Notes under the pieces: generated by a model
Told to the model about the DNA's origin: nothing
Seen by the model: only the letters and a program-made list of their open reading frames with translations
The model's database searches: none
Translations under genes and position numbers: made by a program
Shown here: in pieces, positions 16,665-24,721 of the stretch
Numbering within the stretch: the first letter of the stretch is position 1
How the letters are laid out: each line of letters begins with the position of its first letter
Assembly: GCA_900543805.1 (NCBI GenBank)
Contig: UQTE01000001.1
Span: 62,001 to 126,000, forward strand
Source: an uncultured Sutterella sp.
GTDB lineage: Bacteria; Pseudomonadota; Gammaproteobacteria; Burkholderiales; Burkholderiaceae_F
Length of the DNA: 64,000 bases
Direction of reading: 5' to 3'

Positions 16665-18713
16665 TCAGTCTTCTTCCTTGCGCTGGTACTTCGAGGCGAG
16701 TTCCTGCTGCTTCTGATAGGGAAGCGGAGCGTAGTCCTCGAGTTCCATGCTCCAGGAGCCCGAACCCTGCGTGAGCGCGTGCAGACGCGTCGCGTAGCCG
16801 TCAAGTTCGGCGAGCGGAACGATGGCCGTGATTTCCATCAGACCGCCGGGCAGACTGTCGGTGCCCGAAACCTGACCGCGGCGGCTCGCGAGATCGCCGG
16901 CGATGTCGCCCATGTAGCTTTCCGGCGCGACGATTTCCACGCGGACGATCGGTTCGAGAATCTGCGGCGCGGCCTTGGCGAGCGCGTCGAGGAAAGCCTT
17001 GCGGCCGGCCGACACGAAGGCGACTTCCTTCGAGTCGACGGGGTGGTGCTTGCCGTCGTAGACCGTCACGCGCAGGTCCTGCAGGGGATAGCCCGCGAGG
17101 TAGCCCGTGGCGAGCACTTCGCGCACGCCCTTTTCCACGGCGGGGATCAGGTTGTACGGAATCACGCCGCCCTTTACCTGGTCGACGAATTCGAAGCCCT
17201 TGCCGCGTTCGAGCGGTTCGACGCGCAGATAGACTTCGCCGAACTGACCGGCGCCGCCCGTCTGCTTCTTGTGGCGGGCATGGCCTTCGGCGGGCTGGCT
17301 GATGGTTTCGCGGTACGGAATCGACGGAGCCGTCGTTTCCACTTCCACCTTGAAGTGCAGCTTCATGCGTTCGAGAATCGAGCGCACGTGCATTTCCGTG
17401 ATCCCGCGGATGACCGTTTCATTGAGCACCACGTCGTGGTCGACTTCCATGGTCGGGTCTTCGGCGAGCATCTTGTTGAGGGCGTCGGAGAGACGGCTTT
17501 CGTCGCCGCGGCGCGCCGGACGGATGGCGAGACCGAACATCGGCTTCGGGAAGCGGATCGGACGCATGCGCACGTCGCTGTGTTCAGGATTGCTGTGCAG
17601 AACCGAACCGTAGCGCAGTTCGTCGATCTTCGCGGCGGCGCCGATGTCGCCCGAGGTGAGCACGTCGGTTTCGGCCGTGTTCTTGCCCTGCAGAATCAGC
17701 GGATGAGCGATCTTGATGGGCTTCTTGTTGTCGTCGACGTAGAGGACGGAATCCTTCGTGATCTGGCCCTGATGGACGCGGAAGACGCCGATCTTGCCGA
17801 TGTACGGGTCGTTGACGATCTTGAAGACCTGCGCGATGACGGGCGCGTCCTTGTCGGGCTTCGTGGCGAAGGGTTCGCCGTCGCCGCGAACGAAGAGCGC
17901 TTCATTGGCTTCGGCCGGACTCGGAAGGTGACGGATGATGACCTTCATGAAGTCGCGGATGCCGATGAGGTTCTTGGCCGACACGAAGCACACCGGAATG
18001 ATGTGGCCTTCGCGAAGGGCCTTCGTGATGAGCGGATGGAGCGTACGAGGGTCGACGGAGCCCTGTTCGAGATAGCGTTCGAGCTGTTCGTCGTCTTCTT
18101 CCACGATGCGTTCGATGAAGGCGCGGTGGACGTCGGCGACGCTCATGATGTCGGATTCGCCTTCTTCACGTTCGAAGCAGTCGATGACGTGCGCGTGGTT
18201 CTGCGTGGGAAGGTTGATCGGGAGGACGCCCGGACCCCAGATCGCCTGCATTTCGGCGAGGAGTTCTTCGAGGTTGGCTTCGGGGACGTCGAACTTGTTG
18301 ACGACGATCATGCGGCAGAGCTTGCGTTCGGCCGCCATGTCCATCATGCGCTGCGTGAAGAGATCCACGCCCTTGGTGGCGTCGATCACGGCCGCGACGG
18401 ACTTGACGGCGTCAAGCGCCGAGAGGTCCTGGCCGATGTAGTCGGGGTACCCCGGGGTGTCGAGCACGTGAATGCGCACGGGGGTGAGGTTCGGCATGGC
18501 CGTGTCGATGTGGGCGACCGCCAGGCGGATCGAGTGGCCGACTTCCTTTTCCAGGGCGTCGTTGTCGCACATCGTGTTCCCGCGTTCGACCGTGCCGGGT
18601 TCGGGAATCATGCCGCTGCGGTAGAGCATGGCTTCGATGAGGGTGGTCTTGCCGCAGGAGCCGTGCCCTACCAGGGCTAGAGTACGGAGGTTTTCAGTTT
18701 GGAAGTAACTCAT
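16665..18713 (-). CDS. elongation factor G-like translational GTPase (EF-G2 type)
   Basis: A 682-residue EF-G paralogue from ATG 18713, where GGGAGAA gives a ribosome site; an upstream ATG at 18752 is possible. The G domain deviates from canonical EF-G: G1 is GHGSCGKTT (residues 16-24) instead of AHIDAGKTT, G3 is DTPGYPDYIG instead of DTPGHVDF, and G4 is VNKFD. Domains II-V follow, including a domain IV with the HARHKKQTGGAGQFGEV segment and the C-terminal LSSRRGQ-like motif (DLASRRGQVSGTD). No rpsL/rpsG/tuf genes flank it, so it is not the ribosomal-operon EF-G. Related paralogues are variously described as EF-G2 or FusA2; whether this one works in translocation or ribosome recycling is unknown. 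Confidence 0.88.
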   Translation of the reverse strand: MSYFQTENLRTLALVGHGSCGKTTLIEAMLYRSGMIPEPGTVERGNTMCDNDALEKEVGHSIRLAVAHIDTAMPNLTPVRIHVLDTPGYPDYIGQDLSALDAVKSVAAVIDATKGVDLFTQRMMDMAAERKLCRMIVVNKFDVPEANLEELLAEMQAIWGPGVLPINLPTQNHAHVIDCFEREEGESDIMSVADVHRAFIERIVEEDDEQLERYLEQGSVDPRTLHPLITKALREGHIIPVCFVSAKNLIGIRDFMKVIIRHLPSPAEANEALFVRGDGEPFATKPDKDAPVIAQVFKIVNDPYIGKIGVFRVHQGQITKDSVLYVDDNKKPIKIAHPLILQGKNTAETDVLTSGDIGAAAKIDELRYGSVLHSNPEHSDVRMRPIRFPKPMFGLAIRPARRGDESRLSDALNKMLAEDPTMEVDHDVVLNETVIRGITEMHVRSILERMKLHFKVEVETTAPSIPYRETISQPAEGHARHKKQTGGAGQFGEVYLRVEPLERGKGFEFVDQVKGGVIPYNLIPAVEKGVREVLATGYLAGYPLQDLRVTVYDGKHHPVDSKEVAFVSAGRKAFLDALAKAAPQILEPIVRVEIVAPESYMGDIAGDLASRRGQVSGTDSLPGGLMEITAIVPLAELDGYATRLHALTQGSGSWSMELEDYAPLPYQKQQELASKYQRKEED

Positions 18714-18755
18714 TGCGCTTCTCCCTTTGTAGTCGAGTGCATGTCCAACCATTTT

Positions 18756-18795
18756 GCCCCCTCATCCCCCGTATCCGAGGGGCTTTTTTGAGGGG
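18756..18795. repeat. inverted repeat with T6 tract in the leader of the EF-G-like gene
   Basis: GCCCCCTC (18756-18763) faces GAGGGGC (18777-18783), which is followed on the + strand by six T and then a second GAGGGG copy (18790-18795). In + orientation it looks like a terminator although no + gene precedes it; in the - orientation the two CCCCTC copies could compete for one GAGGGG partner in the mRNA leader. Confidence 0.4.
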
Positions 18796-18883
18796 TTTTG
18801 ACATTTGGCGAAGGAAGTGCAAATAGAGTTGCGGCGCGAAGGGAAAAAGCTCAAACTGAGAAATTGGGTTCCGTTTTTTCGGA

Positions 18884-20236
18884 TCAGCGCGGAAGGAAAA
18901 TCGTCACGCGCAGACCCGGATCGGCGTTTTCCGCGCGGATCGTGCCGCGGTGGCGCTCCACCGCGCGCAGCGCGATGGCGAGTCCGAGACCGAACCCGGT
19001 GCCCGAGCGCTGCGTCTCTCCCCGGAAGAAGGGTTGGAACATGTCGGCGAGATCCTTGGGCGCGACGCCCGGTCCCCGATCGCGGCAGATCCATCGGACG
19101 CCGTCGGCGTCCTCCGTGAGGGTCACGTCGATGACGGATCCCTCGGGCGCATGGCGCAGCGCATTGCGAAGAATGTTTTCGAAGGCTCGCGAGAGAAGGA
19201 GCCGGTTGTGCGCCAGTTGCACTCCTTCCGGAACGTTTTCCTCCAGCGTGACGTTTCGGTCCTGCGCTTCGAAGCGGACCGCGTCGTCCACTTCCCGGAC
19301 GACCTCGTCGAGCGCCAGATCCTCAAAGCGGAGACTCGCCTTCGCGTCGAACCGGGCGTAGGTGAGAAGGTCGTCGACCAGGCGGTCGATTTCGCCCACC
19401 TCCTTTTCAATGCGGGCAAGCGATTGCGGCACGCGGGCGGGATCTCGGTCCGCGAGCGCCAGAGCGACGTTGATGCGGGCGAGCGGACTGCGGATTTCAT
19501 GGCTCACGTCGTGAAAGAGCCGTTGCTGACGGTTGATGAGCGCCTGAATTTCCTCGGCCATGTCGTCGAAGATCACGGCGAGCTGTGCGATGTCGGCGTC
19601 GTCCTTCTTGAGTTTCTCCGCGATGCGGGTCTGGAGTTCGCCCCGCGCGAAGGTCCGCATGGCGTCGTTGAGTTCTTCGAGCGGCCGCGTGAAGCGCCGC
19701 GCCAGATACCAGCTCACGAGAACGATGAGAAGAAGCGCGCAGGAGAGCGTGAGGCCGAGCGGAAAATGGGTCAGATGCCTCGGCAGGGAGGGAGGCTCCT
19801 GCATGCGGACGGCAAAGAGCAGATAATCGCCCCCGGACGTTTCGATGCGCCGCACGGCGCCTTCGGACTTTTCGCCCGAAGGGTCGGTCTTGAGCATTTC
19901 GCGAAGCTGCTCCAGGGCGGGGGCGGGGATTTCACGATTCAGAACGTCCTGCAGGGATTCGTCCGTGACGTAGAGAGTCGACTCGAAGAAATAGGGACTT
20001 CTCTCGCGCAGCCAGTCCGCCGCGGCCTCGGGGCCGCCGTAGCGAAGAACCGGGGCGAGGGTGCCGAGAGAGCGTTGCGCGGCGGGACTGTCGCTCAGTT
20101 CGCCGATGCCGCTTCCCACGGGGCGTTGGATGAAGTAGGCGACCGCCACCACCACACAGGCCGTGATGATGAAGACGGAGGTGAAGCTCAGGAAAAGCTT
20201 GCCGAAAAGACCTCGTCTCGGTCGCCGCGAAAACAC
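18884..20236 (-). CDS. sensor histidine kinase, CpxA-like
   Basis: A 450-residue membrane kinase. I place the start at GTG 20236, two bases after the regulator's stop, because AAGGAG lies at ideal spacing; the frame extends far upstream only in the shadow of the regulator gene. Membrane segment 1 is at about residues 14-35, a periplasmic domain of some 120 residues follows, and segment 2 is at about 158-178. Then come a HAMP linker, the H-box FHDVSHEIRSP with phospho-accepting His246, the N-box NILRNALRHAP, and G-boxes DRGPGVAP and GTGFGLGLAI. This is the CpxA/RstB group of EnvZ-like kinases. The signal is unknown; its divergent neighbour is an export operon. Confidence 0.93.
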   Translation of the reverse strand: MFSRRPRRGLFGKLFLSFTSVFIITACVVVAVAYFIQRPVGSGIGELSDSPAAQRSLGTLAPVLRYGGPEAAADWLRERSPYFFESTLYVTDESLQDVLNREIPAPALEQLREMLKTDPSGEKSEGAVRRIETSGGDYLLFAVRMQEPPSLPRHLTHFPLGLTLSCALLLIVLVSWYLARRFTRPLEELNDAMRTFARGELQTRIAEKLKKDDADIAQLAVIFDDMAEEIQALINRQQRLFHDVSHEIRSPLARINVALALADRDPARVPQSLARIEKEVGEIDRLVDDLLTYARFDAKASLRFEDLALDEVVREVDDAVRFEAQDRNVTLEENVPEGVQLAHNRLLLSRAFENILRNALRHAPEGSVIDVTLTEDADGVRWICRDRGPGVAPKDLADMFQPFFRGETQRSGTGFGLGLAIALRAVERHRGTIRAENADPGLRVTIFLPR

Positions 20237-20238
20237 TT

Positions 20239-20952
20239 TCAGTCTCCTTCGTCCATGCTGTCGACCAATTGATAGCCGACGTTGCGGCGGTTGGCGACCT
20301 CGAGTCTGCCCTTCGTGCCCGCCGTGAGTTTGCGGCGGATCGAGGACATGTGCACGTCGATCGTGCGGTCCTTGGACTGCCGCACGCGGCCGAGCGCCTT
20401 GATGTAGAGCGTTTCCTTGGAAACGGGGGCGCCCTTGGCCTGAACGAGCTGCAGCATGATGGAGAATTCCGTTCCGGTGAGGGGAATCTCCTCGTCGCCG
20501 TAGCGGCAGGTGCGCCGCGAGACGTTGAGCTTCAAATCCTTCCAGTAGACGTCCGCCGACTGGTGCGAGGCGTTCTGCGTGCGGCGCAGGATCGCCTGGA
20601 TGCGCGCGGAGATTTCCCGCGGCGGGCAGGGCTTCGGAACGTAGTCGTCCGCGCCGAGTTCGAGCCCGATGATGCGGTCGACGGGGTCGCCGCGCGCCGT
20701 GAGCATAAGCACGGGAACGTGCGACTTTTCGCGCAGAACCTTGAGCACTTCGATGCCGTTCATCTCGGGCATCATCACGTCGAGAATCACCAGGTCGAAG
20801 GCGCCGGTTTCGAACTTGCGGATGCCTTCGGGCCCGCTGTAGGCGGGCGTCACCAACATGTTGTCGAGGGACAGGTAGTCCGAGAGGAGCGTGACCAAAT
20901 CCACATCGTCGTCGATGAAAAGGATGCGGGCAACGGGAATCTGTTCCAACAT
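20239..20952 (-). CDS. OmpR-family response regulator, CpxR-like
   Basis: A 237-residue regulator starting at ATG 20952 (MLEQIPVARILFIDDD); a longer upstream frame has no family similarity. The receiver domain has acidic pocket D14/D15, phospho-acceptor D58 in ILDVMMPEMNG, T85 and K107. The C-terminal winged-helix domain has the group motif LTGTEFSIMLQL and the recognition-helix region DRTIDVHMSSIRRKL. Phosphorylated by the kinase immediately downstream, it should bind promoter repeats. The 330-base gap to the divergent efflux operon holds good candidates. Confidence 0.93.
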   Translation of the reverse strand: MLEQIPVARILFIDDDVDLVTLLSDYLSLDNMLVTPAYSGPEGIRKFETGAFDLVILDVMMPEMNGIEVLKVLREKSHVPVLMLTARGDPVDRIIGLELGADDYVPKPCPPREISARIQAILRRTQNASHQSADVYWKDLKLNVSRRTCRYGDEEIPLTGTEFSIMLQLVQAKGAPVSKETLYIKALGRVRQSKDRTIDVHMSSIRRKLTAGTKGRLEVANRRNVGYQLVDSMDEGD

Positions 20953-21152
20953 GGCCTTGAATTGTCGTTTTTGTAAGAGAAAAGGGAACGGCGAGCATCC
21001 GCGGAGCGTTGTTGTTTGGACCGCTCGGACGGTCGTCTCCCTTGCGCAGAGGGTTTGTCGGTAGTGTAGCAATAGTGCGCAAATCGCGCTTTCTGCAGTG
21101 CTTCGTAATCGAACGCTCAGGGAAAAACGCGAAAATGAAATCGAGACCGCTC

Positions 21153-21190
21153 GGGGCAATTCGTAACCACCCGAGGGGCAATTGTTACGA
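21153..21190. promoter_or_regulatory. direct and inverted repeats between the two-component and efflux operons (candidate operator)
   Basis: The 330-base gap (20953-21283) contains no gene. GGGGCAATT occurs at 21153-21161 and again at 21175-21183, 22 bases apart, about two helical turns. Overlapping these, TCGTAAC (21161-21167) and GTTACGA (21184-21190) form a perfect 7-bp inverted repeat, and a further TTCGTAA lies at 21102-21108. OmpR-family regulators usually bind tandem repeats, so this is a reasonable regulator site. Promoter hexamers on either strand are not clear. Confidence 0.5.
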
Positions 21191-21283
21191 AGGCTCTCCT
21201 TTCCTTTACCTTCAATACGTGACAATAACCGTGAAGGAAGCGTCTCAGCGCTTCCGAAAAGAACATACGAAGAAGGAGCTGAG

Positions 21284-22714
21284 GTGATTTTTGTTAAGCG
21301 TCGCTTGATCCGCGCCCTGTCGGCGCTCGCGGCGGCGGGTGTTCTGACGGGATGCGCCGTACAGTCGGAAAACTGGTCGGCGCTCTCGGAACCCTTGACG
21401 CCGGCGAATTGGAGTCATCCCGCGCTCTCGGGATCCGAGACGTTCGAAACCGAGGCGTTTTGGGCGGCCTGGAACGATCCCGTGCTCGACGCACTCGTTC
21501 GCCGGGCGGTCGAAAACAATACGGACGTTCTCTCGGCCCTCGCCAATCTGAGGGCCGCCCGTGCACGGGTGACGAGCGCCACGTCCGCGCTCTTTCCGAC
21601 TTTCTCGGGAGGCGGCAACGGCCGCACCACGCGCACCTCGGGCAATCAAACCGAATCCTGGCAGGCGACTCTGTCGGGCGATTGGACGATCAACCTGGCC
21701 GGGCGCGAATACCGACTGAATTCGTCGGCCGAGTGGAGTGCGCTCGCCTCCTGGCTCACGGTCAAGGACGTCGAGGCGGCCGTGGCCGCGGAAACCGCGC
21801 AGGCCTACGTCAATCTGCGCTCCGCCCAGATCAACCGTCGCATCGTCGAGGACAGCATCCGCAACTACCGCGAAAACGAACAGCTTGCCCGCTGGCAGGT
21901 GGCCGCGGGGCTCGCCACGGCGAGCGACGCCGAAGACGCCATTTCTCAGCTGCGAAGCGCCGAAGCGCGTCTGCCGGAAATCGACCGCGGCATTCAGGAG
22001 TACAAGAACGCCCTGGCCCGCCTGACGGTGCAGTCGCCCGAAGCCCTGCCCGAGTCGCTCTCCGACACGGGAGCCGCGCTTCCGACGGTGCCTGAGGGCC
22101 TCGCCGTGCGGTTGCCCGCCGACACGCTGCGGCAGCGCCCCGACGTGCGCGGCGCGGAAATGCAGCTGCGTAGCGCCGCCGAAGCGGTTGACGCGGCCGA
22201 GGCCGCCTTCTTCCCGAGCCTTTCGCTTTCGGGGTCGCTCGGCACGCAGGCGGCGACGATCGGCATGCTCGGCGCTTCGGGCACGGGCATCGCGACTCTT
22301 CTCGGGGGGCTCAGCGTGCCGCTTCTCAACTGGGGCGGTCTCGTGGCGCAGGAAGAGTCGGCGCGTGCGACGCTCGACTCGGCGAAGGCCAACTATCTCG
22401 CCGTCGTAACGGGCGCGCTCGAGGAGACGGACAACGCCCTGACGGGGATTCGGTCTTCGGAAGAACGCGTGCGGCGCCTCTCCGAGGCGGTCGAGCACGC
22501 GGAGGTGTCGAATCAGCTCGCGCGTCTCGAGTATGAATCGGGAATCGGCGACTATCTGACCCTGCTCACCTCCGAGCGCACGCTCCTCACCGCCCGTGAG
22601 ACGGCGCTTGCGAACGATACGAATCGGGTCAACTACTACATCATGCTCTATCGGGCTCTGGGGGGCGGTTGGACGCCCGAAAACGGCCCGGACACGGAAA
22701 GCGTTAAGGAATGA
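21284..22714 (+). CDS. outer-membrane efflux lipoprotein, NodT/TolC family
   Basis: A 476-residue outer-membrane channel. The start is GTG 21284, preceded by AAGGAG at good spacing; an upstream ATG in frame is much less likely. The signal peptide ends in a lipobox (LTGC) at about residue 25, so the mature protein is probably lipidated. Two TolC-type repeats of long amphipathic helices follow, with the typical ALPESLSDTG and LRQRPDVRGAEMQLRSA segments. It should form the exit duct for the MacAB-type pump encoded next to it; its stop overlaps the next start by four bases (ATGA). The operon is divergent from the CpxRA-like genes. Confidence 0.92.
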   Translation: MIFVKRRLIRALSALAAAGVLTGCAVQSENWSALSEPLTPANWSHPALSGSETFETEAFWAAWNDPVLDALVRRAVENNTDVLSALANLRAARARVTSATSALFPTFSGGGNGRTTRTSGNQTESWQATLSGDWTINLAGREYRLNSSAEWSALASWLTVKDVEAAVAAETAQAYVNLRSAQINRRIVEDSIRNYRENEQLARWQVAAGLATASDAEDAISQLRSAEARLPEIDRGIQEYKNALARLTVQSPEALPESLSDTGAALPTVPEGLAVRLPADTLRQRPDVRGAEMQLRSAAEAVDAAEAAFFPSLSLSGSLGTQAATIGMLGASGTGIATLLGGLSVPLLNWGGLVAQEESARATLDSAKANYLAVVTGALEETDNALTGIRSSEERVRRLSEAVEHAEVSNQLARLEYESGIGDYLTLLTSERTLLTARETALANDTNRVNYYIMLYRALGGGWTPENGPDTESVKE

Positions 22715-23997
22715 CGATGGCGGACAAGAATGCAAAGAAAGAAGCCGTGAAGAAGCTCGGTCTGGATGCGGCGATCGTGCCCTGGTACAAGCGCGTTCTC
22801 TATTGGGGGGCGGGCCTCGCGGTGGTCGGCGCCGTGGGCTACTTCGGCTGGCAGGCCACGCAGAAGACGGAGGTCGTCACCTTCGTGACCGAGGACGCCC
22901 GCGTGGGCGACATTTCGGTCACGGTGACGGCGGACGGCACGCTCAAGCCCCTTCGCACGGTGTCGCTCGGTTCGGAACTCTCCGGCATCGTCCGCAAGGT
23001 GAACGTCGACGTGAACGACGTGATCCGAAACGGTCAGACGCTGATCGAGCTCGACCGCGCCAATCTTCTCGCGCGCGTCGCAAGCGGTGAAGCGGGGCTG
23101 CAGTCGGCCAAGGCGTCGCTCGCCCAGGCCGAGGCGCAGCTCAACGAAGCGCAGGTCCGCTACGACCGTCAGCTCGAACTTCACCGCCTCTCGGGCGGAC
23201 GCATGCCCGCGAAGACGGATCTTGAAACGCAGAAGGCGACGGTGCTCACCGCCAAGGCGACGGTTGAGGTCGCCCGCGCGAGCATTGCCGACGCCGAGGC
23301 GACGCTCTCGACCGCCAAGACGGACCTCTCGAAGGCCGAAATCAAGTCGCCGATCGACGGCGTCGTGCTCGCGCGCACCGTCGAGCCGGGCTACGCCGTG
23401 GCGGCGAGTCTGCAGGCCGTGGAACTTCTGACGCTTGCGACCGACCTTCGCACGCTCGAACTGCAGGTCGACGTCGACGAAGCCGACATCGGCGTGGTGG
23501 CGGCCGGACAGGACGCCTACTTCACGGTGAGCGCCTACCCGAACCGGCGCTTCGCGGCGACCCTCAAGAAGGTCGCCTTCGGCGCGACCACCACGGAGAA
23601 CGTCGTGACCTACACGACCTACCTCAACGTGGACAATTCGGATCTTCTCCTGCGCCCGGGCATGACGGCCTCCGCCACGATTCTCACCGCGCAGAAGGAC
23701 GACGTGCTCCTGGTGCCGAATTCGGCCCTTCGCTTCAAGCCGCGCACGACCGAAAAGAAGAGCGGAAGCGCCGTGATGATGGGGCCGCCCCACCGCATGG
23801 GCTCGAGCAAGGTCGTCCGCGACGAGGTGCAGCACGGCGAACGCGAACGTACGATCTACGTGCTTCGCGACGGCAAGCCCGTGGAAGCCAAGGTCGTTAC
23901 GGGCCTCACCGACGGGACGAGAACGGAAATCGTGTCGGGAGACATCCGGGAAGGCGACAAGATCGTCGTCGATCAGCGCCGCTCGGGAGAAGCATGA
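22711..23997 (+). CDS. macA: MacA-like periplasmic adaptor (membrane fusion protein)
   Basis: A 428-residue adaptor with one N-terminal membrane anchor (about residues 30-48), preceded by a Lys-rich cytoplasmic stretch. A barrel-sandwich hybrid (lipoyl-like) domain flanks a long alpha-helical hairpin rich in Ala, Glu and Gln (about residues 125-205). A beta-barrel domain and a membrane-proximal domain follow. MacA-type adaptors link the outer-membrane duct to MacB and stimulate its ATPase. The segment around residues 345-375 (KKSGSAVMMGPPHRMGSSK) is an insert of uncertain role. It overlaps the channel gene by four bases. Confidence 0.9.
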   Translation: MTMADKNAKKEAVKKLGLDAAIVPWYKRVLYWGAGLAVVGAVGYFGWQATQKTEVVTFVTEDARVGDISVTVTADGTLKPLRTVSLGSELSGIVRKVNVDVNDVIRNGQTLIELDRANLLARVASGEAGLQSAKASLAQAEAQLNEAQVRYDRQLELHRLSGGRMPAKTDLETQKATVLTAKATVEVARASIADAEATLSTAKTDLSKAEIKSPIDGVVLARTVEPGYAVAASLQAVELLTLATDLRTLELQVDVDEADIGVVAAGQDAYFTVSAYPNRRFAATLKKVAFGATTTENVVTYTTYLNVDNSDLLLRPGMTASATILTAQKDDVLLVPNSALRFKPRTTEKKSGSAVMMGPPHRMGSSKVVRDEVQHGERERTIYVLRDGKPVEAKVVTGLTDGTRTEIVSGDIREGDKIVVDQRRSGEA

Positions 23998-24007
23998 CGG
24001 AACGGAT

Positions 24008-24721
24008 ATGAATAATGTCGACATAAAGACGCCCCTGGTTGAGTTTCGCGACATCCACAAGCGGTACGGCGTCGGCGCCGCGGCTTTCGAGGCCTTGAAG
24101 GGCGTGAACTTCCGCATCGACGAAGGCGAATTCGTGGCGATCATGGGTCCTTCGGGCTCGGGAAAGTCCACGACGATGAACATCATCGGGGCGCTCGACC
24201 GTCCGACGGCCGGGGAGTACCTCTTTGACGGCGTACATGTGGAGGGGCTCTCTCGGGATCAGCTCGCGATGCTGCGCCGCTATCACCTCGGCTTCGTCTT
24301 TCAGGGCTTCAATCTGCTCGCCCGAACGACGGCGCTCGAAAACGTCGAACTGCCGCTTCTCTACCGCGGTCTTCCCCGCGCCGAACGGCACGAGAAGGCC
24401 ATGGAGGCGCTCGAGCGCGTGGGACTTGCCGACTGGTCGCGTCACACGCCTTCGGAACTCTCGGGCGGACAGCAGCAGCGCGTCGCCATTGCGCGCGCCC
24501 TTGTGACCCGTCCCCGCCTTCTTCTGGCGGACGAACCGACCGGGAGTCTCGACAGCGCGCGAAGCGTGGAAATCATGGAGCTCCTCACGGAATTGAATCG
24601 GGAGGACGGGATCACGATCGCGCTCGTGACGCACGAACCGGACATGGCGAAGTTCGCGAGACGTCATCTGCTTTTTCGCGACGGTGAACTCATTTCGGAC
24701 ACCGTGGGAGGGCTGCCATGA
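24008..24721 (+). CDS. MacB-type exporter ATP-binding protein (separate ATPase subunit)
   Basis: A 237-residue ABC ATPase of the MacB/LolD group. Walker [10 protein letters not shown] is at residues 47-55, the Q-loop is FVFQGFNLLART, the signature is [15 protein letters not shown], and Walker B is LLLADEPTGSLDS. E. coli MacB carries ATPase and permease in one chain; here they are split, and the next gene supplies the permease with a four-base overlap. It follows macA by ten bases. A LolD identity is unlikely because a MacA adaptor and TolC-type channel are in the same operon. Confidence 0.92.
   Translation: MNNVDIKTPLVEFRDIHKRYGVGAAAFEALKGVNFRIDEGEFVAIMGPSGSGKSTTMNIIGALDRPTAGEYLFDGVHVEGLSRDQLAMLRRYHLGFVFQGFNLLARTTALENVELPLLYRGLPRAERHEKAMEALERVGLADWSRHTPSELSGGQQQRVAIARALVTRPRLLLADEPTGSLDSARSVEIMELLTELNREDGITIALVTHEPDMAKFARRHLLFRDGELISDTVGGLP

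Noticed and set aside
20237-21181. Long N-terminal extension of the histidine kinase frame
   Set aside because: It is read in another frame of the response regulator gene and is Arg/Pro-rich; the GTG at 20236 with AAGGAG is the sensible start.
20953-21283. Classical CpxR box (GTAAA-N5-GTAAA)
   Set aside because: No such tandem pair is present; only GTAAC-type elements in another arrangement.
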